A DNA stretch of 9,005 nt from Pseudomonadota bacterium (GTDB taxonomy: Bacteria; Pseudomonadota; Alphaproteobacteria; Rhizobiales; Beijerinckiaceae): NCBI GenBank assembly GCA_023452965.1, contig JAEXUU010000834.1, forward strand, positions 1 through 9,005, read 5' to 3'. Of the stretch, positions 6,012 to 9,005 are shown one piece after another. The notes below the pieces were generated by a model. That model saw only the letters and a list, made by a program, of their open reading frames with translations, searched no databases and was not told where the DNA came from. Within the stretch, counting starts at the first letter, position 1, and each line of letters begins with the position of its first letter. A program made the translations under genes and the position numbers.

Positions 6012-6508
6012 GCACGATAGTCTCCAGGGACGAGGCCGACGAATCCGGCTTCGAGGACTCGCTCGACTACGTCACCGTCTTCATCGACGAGCAGTTGCTC
6101 GGCCTGCCGATCGGCCGCGTCCAGGACGTCTTCATCGCCACGCGCATCACGCCGGTGCCGCTGGCGCCGCGCGAGATCGTCGGCCTGCTCAATCTGCGCG
6201 GCCGCATCGTCACCGCCATAAGCATGCGCGAGCGCATGGGCCAGCCTTCCGCCCCCCCTTCGCCCGGCGACGGCGAGCGCGAGCTCGTCGCCGTAGGCAT
6301 CGACCAAGGCGGCGAGGCCTTCGCACTCATCGTCGACAAGGGCGGCGAGGTGATGCGCCTCGAACGTTCGACCTTCGAGCCCGTCCCGATTCACCTCGAC
6401 CGGAGCTGGGCCGGTGTCGCCAAGGGCGTGCACCGACTCCAAGATCGCCTGTTGGTCGTTCTCGACGTCGATGCCATCCTCAGAATCGAATTGCCGGTCG
6501 CCGCCTGA
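6008..6508 (+). CDS. cheW: Chemotaxis coupling protein CheW
   Basis: A 166-residue single-domain CheW protein that links chemoreceptors to CheA in the array. After an acidic, probably flexible N-terminus (about 1-18) come the first beta-strand YVTVFIDEQLLGLPI, the family hallmark GLLNLRGRIVT (59-69, where Arg64 aligns with the conserved coupling arginine of E. coli CheW), then SMRERMG, the second subdomain AFALIVDKGGEVMRL and the final strand DRLLVVLDVDAIL. The start at 6008 overlaps the cheA stop as ATGA and has AGAGG at 5995-5999, 8 nt upstream. An in-frame ATG at 5984 lies inside cheA without a binding site. The overlap suggests translational coupling to cheA. The loop with APPSPGDGE (about residues 80-90) is a low-complexity insertion typical of the family's variable region. 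Confidence 0.95.
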   Translation: MSTIVSRDEADESGFEDSLDYVTVFIDEQLLGLPIGRVQDVFIATRITPVPLAPREIVGLLNLRGRIVTAISMRERMGQPSAPPSPGDGERELVAVGIDQGGEAFALIVDKGGEVMRLERSTFEPVPIHLDRSWAGVAKGVHRLQDRLLVVLDVDAILRIELPVAA

Positions 6509-6533
6509 GCAGCCGCCTCTCTGGAGAACCGAA

Positions 6534-6899
6534 ATGAAGTACTGCCTCGTGGTCGATGACTCCGCCGTCATCCGCAAGGTCGCCCGCCGGATCCTCGAGG
6601 GACTGCAGTTCCGTATCGCCGAGGCAGAGGACGGTGCGCGCGCGATCGACGCCTGCCGCGGCGAGATGCCCGACGCGGTGCTGCTCGACTGGAACATGCC
6701 GATCATGGACGGCTACGACTTCCTGAGGAATCTCCGGCAGATGCCCGGCGGCAAGCGTCCCAAGGTCGTGTTCTGCACCACCGAGAACGACATCGCCCAT
6801 ATCGCCCGCGCCATGCATGCCGGCGCCGACGAGTACATCATGAAGCCGTTCGACAAGGAGATCGTCGCGTCGAAGTTCCATCAGGTGGGGCTGCTCTGA
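6534..6899 (+). CDS. cheY: Single-domain response regulator CheY
   Basis: A 121-residue stand-alone receiver domain. All catalytic positions are present: acidic pair Asp8-Asp9 (VVDDSAVIRK), phospho-acceptor Asp52 in LLDWNMPIMDG, switch Thr in FCTTEND (82/83) and Lys104 in IMKPFDK. Tyr101, in DEYIMKP, is at the position of the aromatic switch residue of CheY. There is no output domain, so it acts by diffusing from CheA to a partner, most likely the flagellar motor switch. It lies 25 bp after cheW and has a strong site, GGAG at 6523-6526, 7 nt before the ATG, consistent with high expression. Alphaproteobacteria often hold several CheY paralogues, some acting as phosphate sinks. Which role this one plays cannot be told from sequence alone. 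Confidence 0.95.
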   Translation: MKYCLVVDDSAVIRKVARRILEGLQFRIAEAEDGARAIDACRGEMPDAVLLDWNMPIMDGYDFLRNLRQMPGGKRPKVVFCTTENDIAHIARAMHAGADEYIMKPFDKEIVASKFHQVGLL

Positions 6900-6959
6900 C
6901 GTGATGGCTGCGCGGCGCCCTCTCGGACACCGCGAGCCTCCTTCGAACAAGCGCCCTCG

Positions 6960-8078
6960 ATGCTGACCGCGAGCCCTATGCCCCAGCCTAGCACACGGCT
7001 CAGTACCGTGATGATCGTCGACGACTCCGTCGTCGTGCGCGGGCTGTTTGCGCGCTGGCTCGGCGAAAGCGGCAAGTTCAACGTCGTCGCCGTCGCCGGC
7101 GATGGCGAGATGGCGATCGAGCATGCTGCCCGCTATCACCCGGACATCGTCGTGCTCGACATCGACATGCCTGGCCTCGACGGCGTCGCCGCCCTGCCCC
7201 GCCTCGTCAAGGAGAGCCCCGGCAGCGCCGTGTTGATGACGACGACGCTGACCGAGCGCAATGCCCGCCTCGCCTTGCAATGCATGACGATGGGTGCCGT
7301 CGATGTCCTGCCGAAACCGGAAAGCCGCAGCGGCCTGACCCTGTCGCTCGATTTTCGAAGCGAGTTCCTAGGCAAGCTTGCCAGCATCGAGCAGTCCCGC
7401 GGGCGGTCCGTTCCGGCCGACGCCGAGCCGCCCATGCCGCTTGCCCTACCCCCGGTCGGTGTGGTCGATCTCAAGCCGCTGGTCTCGGTCGTGCCCCGCT
7501 ATCTGGTGATCGGCGCCTCTACCGGCGGTCCGCGTGCCGTCGCCCGCGTCTTGTCCGATCTCGGCGACGCCGTGCACCATCTGACGACGCTGGTCGTGCA
7601 GCACATGCCGCCGCTGTTCACCGCCTCCTTCGCCGATCAGATCGCAACCCAGATCGGGATTCCCGCACGCGAACCCTATGACGGCGAGCGGCTGGCGCGC
7701 GGCACCGTCTATATCGCTCCCGGCGGGCGCCATCTCGGCATCGAGCGCAAGCTCGGCCATATCGTCGCCAATGTCAGCGACGGGCCGCCGGTGCGCTTCT
7801 GTCGCCCAGCGGTGGACGTGCTGTTCAACGAGGCTGCCCGTCATCTCGGGCCCGCAGCCCTCGGCCTGGTGATGACCGGCATGGGCAGCGACGGCACGGA
7901 GGGCGCAGCCGCGCTGCGGCGCGCCGGCGCAGCCGTCATCGCCCAGGACGAGGCGTCGAGCACCATCTGGGGCATGCCGGGCTCCGTCGTCCGGGCTCGC
8001 CATGCCAGCGCCGTCATCCCGCTCGCCAACATCGGCCCGGCCATTCGCGCCCTCGTCGGCGGAGGCCACGGCGCATGA
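6960..8078 (+). CDS. cheB: Chemotaxis-specific methylesterase CheB
   Basis: A 372-residue two-domain enzyme that removes methyl groups (and deamidates Gln) from chemoreceptor glutamates during adaptation. The N-terminal receiver has VMIVDDSVVVR (Asp21-Asp22), acceptor Asp67 in VVLDIDMPGLDG, TTTLTE and Lys119 in LPKPES. A linker rich in Pro (about 140-175) follows. The C-terminal methylesterase has the catalytic triad in its usual motifs: Ser187 in IGASTGGP, His215 in VVQHMPPLFT and Asp311 in MTGMGSDG. The last residues (RALVGGGHGA) are the domain end. Start: ATG at 6960 or ATG at 6978 (MPQPS); neither has an obvious Shine-Dalgarno, and the upstream frame is closed by a stop at 6897. It follows cheY after 60 bp and overlaps the cheR start by ATGA. 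Phosphorylation by CheA is expected to activate it. Confidence 0.95.
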   Translation: MLTASPMPQPSTRLSTVMIVDDSVVVRGLFARWLGESGKFNVVAVAGDGEMAIEHAARYHPDIVVLDIDMPGLDGVAALPRLVKESPGSAVLMTTTLTERNARLALQCMTMGAVDVLPKPESRSGLTLSLDFRSEFLGKLASIEQSRGRSVPADAEPPMPLALPPVGVVDLKPLVSVVPRYLVIGASTGGPRAVARVLSDLGDAVHHLTTLVVQHMPPLFTASFADQIATQIGIPAREPYDGERLARGTVYIAPGGRHLGIERKLGHIVANVSDGPPVRFCRPAVDVLFNEAARHLGPAALGLVMTGMGSDGTEGAAALRRAGAAVIAQDEASSTIWGMPGSVVRARHASAVIPLANIGPAIRALVGGGHGA

Positions 8079-8959
8079 CGGAACAGGATTTCGATTTCCT
8101 GCGCGTCCTGCTCCAGGTCCGCTCCGGCCTGCATCTCAGCGCCGAGAAGGGCTACCTCGTCGAGAGCCGCCTCGGCATGCTCTGCCGGCGCCGCGGCATC
8201 GAGAGCATCAGCGCGCTTGTCGCGACCTTGCGCCGAGAGCCCGGCCGCGAGCTGGAGAACGCCGTCGTCGAAGCTATGACGACCAACGAGACCCTGTTCT
8301 TCCGTGACCGGACGCCTTTCGACCTGTTCCGGGACGTCATCCTGCCCGAAAAGCTCGCCGCCAATGCCCAGAGCCGGCAGCTGCGCATATGGTGCGCCGC
8401 CGTATCGAGCGGACAGGAGGCCTACTCGCTGGCGATGATCCTCGACGAGGCGGCGCCGCGCCTCGCCGGCTGGAAGATCGAGATCCTCGGCACCGACATT
8501 TCGACCGAGGTGCTCGAGAAGGCCCGCCAGGGCCTCTACAGCCAGTTCGAGGTCCAGCGCGGCCTGCCGATCCAGCTCCTGCTCAAATATTTCCGTCAGG
8601 AGGGCGACAAATGGCGCGTCGATGACCGTATCCGCGCCATGGTCGAGCTCAAGCAGCACAACCTGCTGGAATCGAGCACCCATTTCGGCCAGTTCGACGT
8701 CATCTTCTGCCGCAATGTCCTGATCTATTTCGACGTGCCGACCAAGGCGCGCGTCATGGCGGCGCTTTCCCAGCGCCTTGCCCCGAACGGCGCCTTCATT
8801 CTCGGCGCAGCCGAGACGGTCATCGGCATCACCACGACGCTGGTGCCCGACCCTCTCCATCGCGGCCTTTACCGCGACGCCGCGAGCCGGGCGACGCAGC
8901 GCCCCGAGCCCGCGGGCCCGGCGGGTTCTCCGGCGCGCAGCTTCGTCCCGCTGAGCTGA
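8075..8959 (+). CDS. cheR: Chemotaxis protein methyltransferase CheR
   Basis: A 294-residue S-adenosylmethionine-dependent enzyme that methylates glutamates on chemoreceptors, opposing CheB. The N-terminal helical domain (about 1-78) ends in the conserved TTNETLFFRD (69-78). The SAM-binding domain carries the motif I equivalent IWCAAVSSGQEAYSLAM (105-121), where the usual A-S-T-G-E-E-P-Y is V-S-S-G-Q-E-A-Y, then GTDIS (139-143) and FCRNVLIYFD (about 211-220). The C-terminal about 25 residues (Pro/Ala/Arg-rich, RPEPAGPAGSPAR) look disordered. Start at 8075 overlaps the cheB stop and is preceded by GGAGG at 8061-8065, with 9 nt spacing. It is the last che gene visible. The 46 bp that follow contain no gene start and no convincing terminator, so the operon may continue beyond the window. 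Confidence 0.95.
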   Translation: MTEQDFDFLRVLLQVRSGLHLSAEKGYLVESRLGMLCRRRGIESISALVATLRREPGRELENAVVEAMTTNETLFFRDRTPFDLFRDVILPEKLAANAQSRQLRIWCAAVSSGQEAYSLAMILDEAAPRLAGWKIEILGTDISTEVLEKARQGLYSQFEVQRGLPIQLLLKYFRQEGDKWRVDDRIRAMVELKQHNLLESSTHFGQFDVIFCRNVLIYFDVPTKARVMAALSQRLAPNGAFILGAAETVIGITTTLVPDPLHRGLYRDAASRATQRPEPAGPAGSPARSFVPLS

Positions 8960-9005
8960 CGCGGCCCGCGCTGCGCGGACCTTCCATCTCGATCCCACGA
9001 GCCTC

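Noticed and set aside
5573..6706. Long antisense open frame across the cheA end, cheW and the cheY start
   Set aside because: It is a compositional shadow with Ser/Arg/Ala-rich translation and no domain. The plus strand is fully occupied by recognised che genes.
8966..8978. Short CCGCG-CTG-CGCGG hairpin after cheR as a terminator
   Set aside because: The stem is only 5 bp with a 3-nt loop and no T tract, in very GC-rich sequence where such pairs are common. It is not supportable as a terminator.

Overview
The window is GC-rich DNA whose genes carry strong codon bias and look uniform in composition. Its content points to an alphaproteobacterium of the order Hyphomicrobiales (Rhizobiales). The evidence is an EipA/DUF1134 envelope protein, a ChpT-type histidine phosphotransferase (both families essentially alphaproteobacterial), and a five-gene chemotaxis operon in the order cheA-cheW-cheY-cheB-cheR. 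A Bosea- or Methylobacterium-like genome would fit, but the genus is a guess from memory.

Left part (1-2408). The left edge holds the start of a small membrane protein gene on the minus strand (cut by the window). Next comes eipA, also minus: a secreted periplasmic DUF1134 protein. A 195-bp divergent spacer, containing a perfect 10-bp inverted repeat, separates eipA from a secreted YHS-like protein on the plus strand. That gene converges, with only 3 bp between stop codons, on a minus-strand cysQ-type 3'(2'),5'-bisphosphate nucleotidase.

Right part (2409-9005). A 240-bp divergent spacer leads into a plus-strand signalling block: chpT, then after a 129-bp gap with a strong hairpin, cheA, cheW, cheY, cheB and cheR. 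cheA/cheW and cheB/cheR overlap by ATGA, cheW and cheY are 25 bp apart, and cheY and cheB are 60 bp apart. The five che genes therefore look like one operon. It supplies the kinase, coupling protein, diffusible response regulator and both receptor-adaptation enzymes. No chemoreceptor, CheD, CheZ or flagellar gene is present in the window.

How the genes work together: receptors elsewhere in the genome would control CheA through CheW. CheA would phosphorylate CheY (flagellar output) and CheB (methylesterase), with CheR adding the methyl groups that CheB removes. This CheA is long: Hpt, dimerisation, ATPase, two successive CheW-like domains and a C-terminal partly degenerate receiver domain. ChpT belongs to the CckA-ChpT-CtrA cell-cycle relay in this class. 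Its position beside cheA, with eipA nearby, puts cell-cycle, envelope and motility functions in one neighbourhood. I find no mobile elements, CRISPR arrays, tRNAs or rRNAs, and no clear sign of an undescribed system. The points that merit a second look are the CheA architecture, the chpT-cheA-eipA neighbourhood, the inverted repeats in the spacers and the cysteine-free YHS protein.
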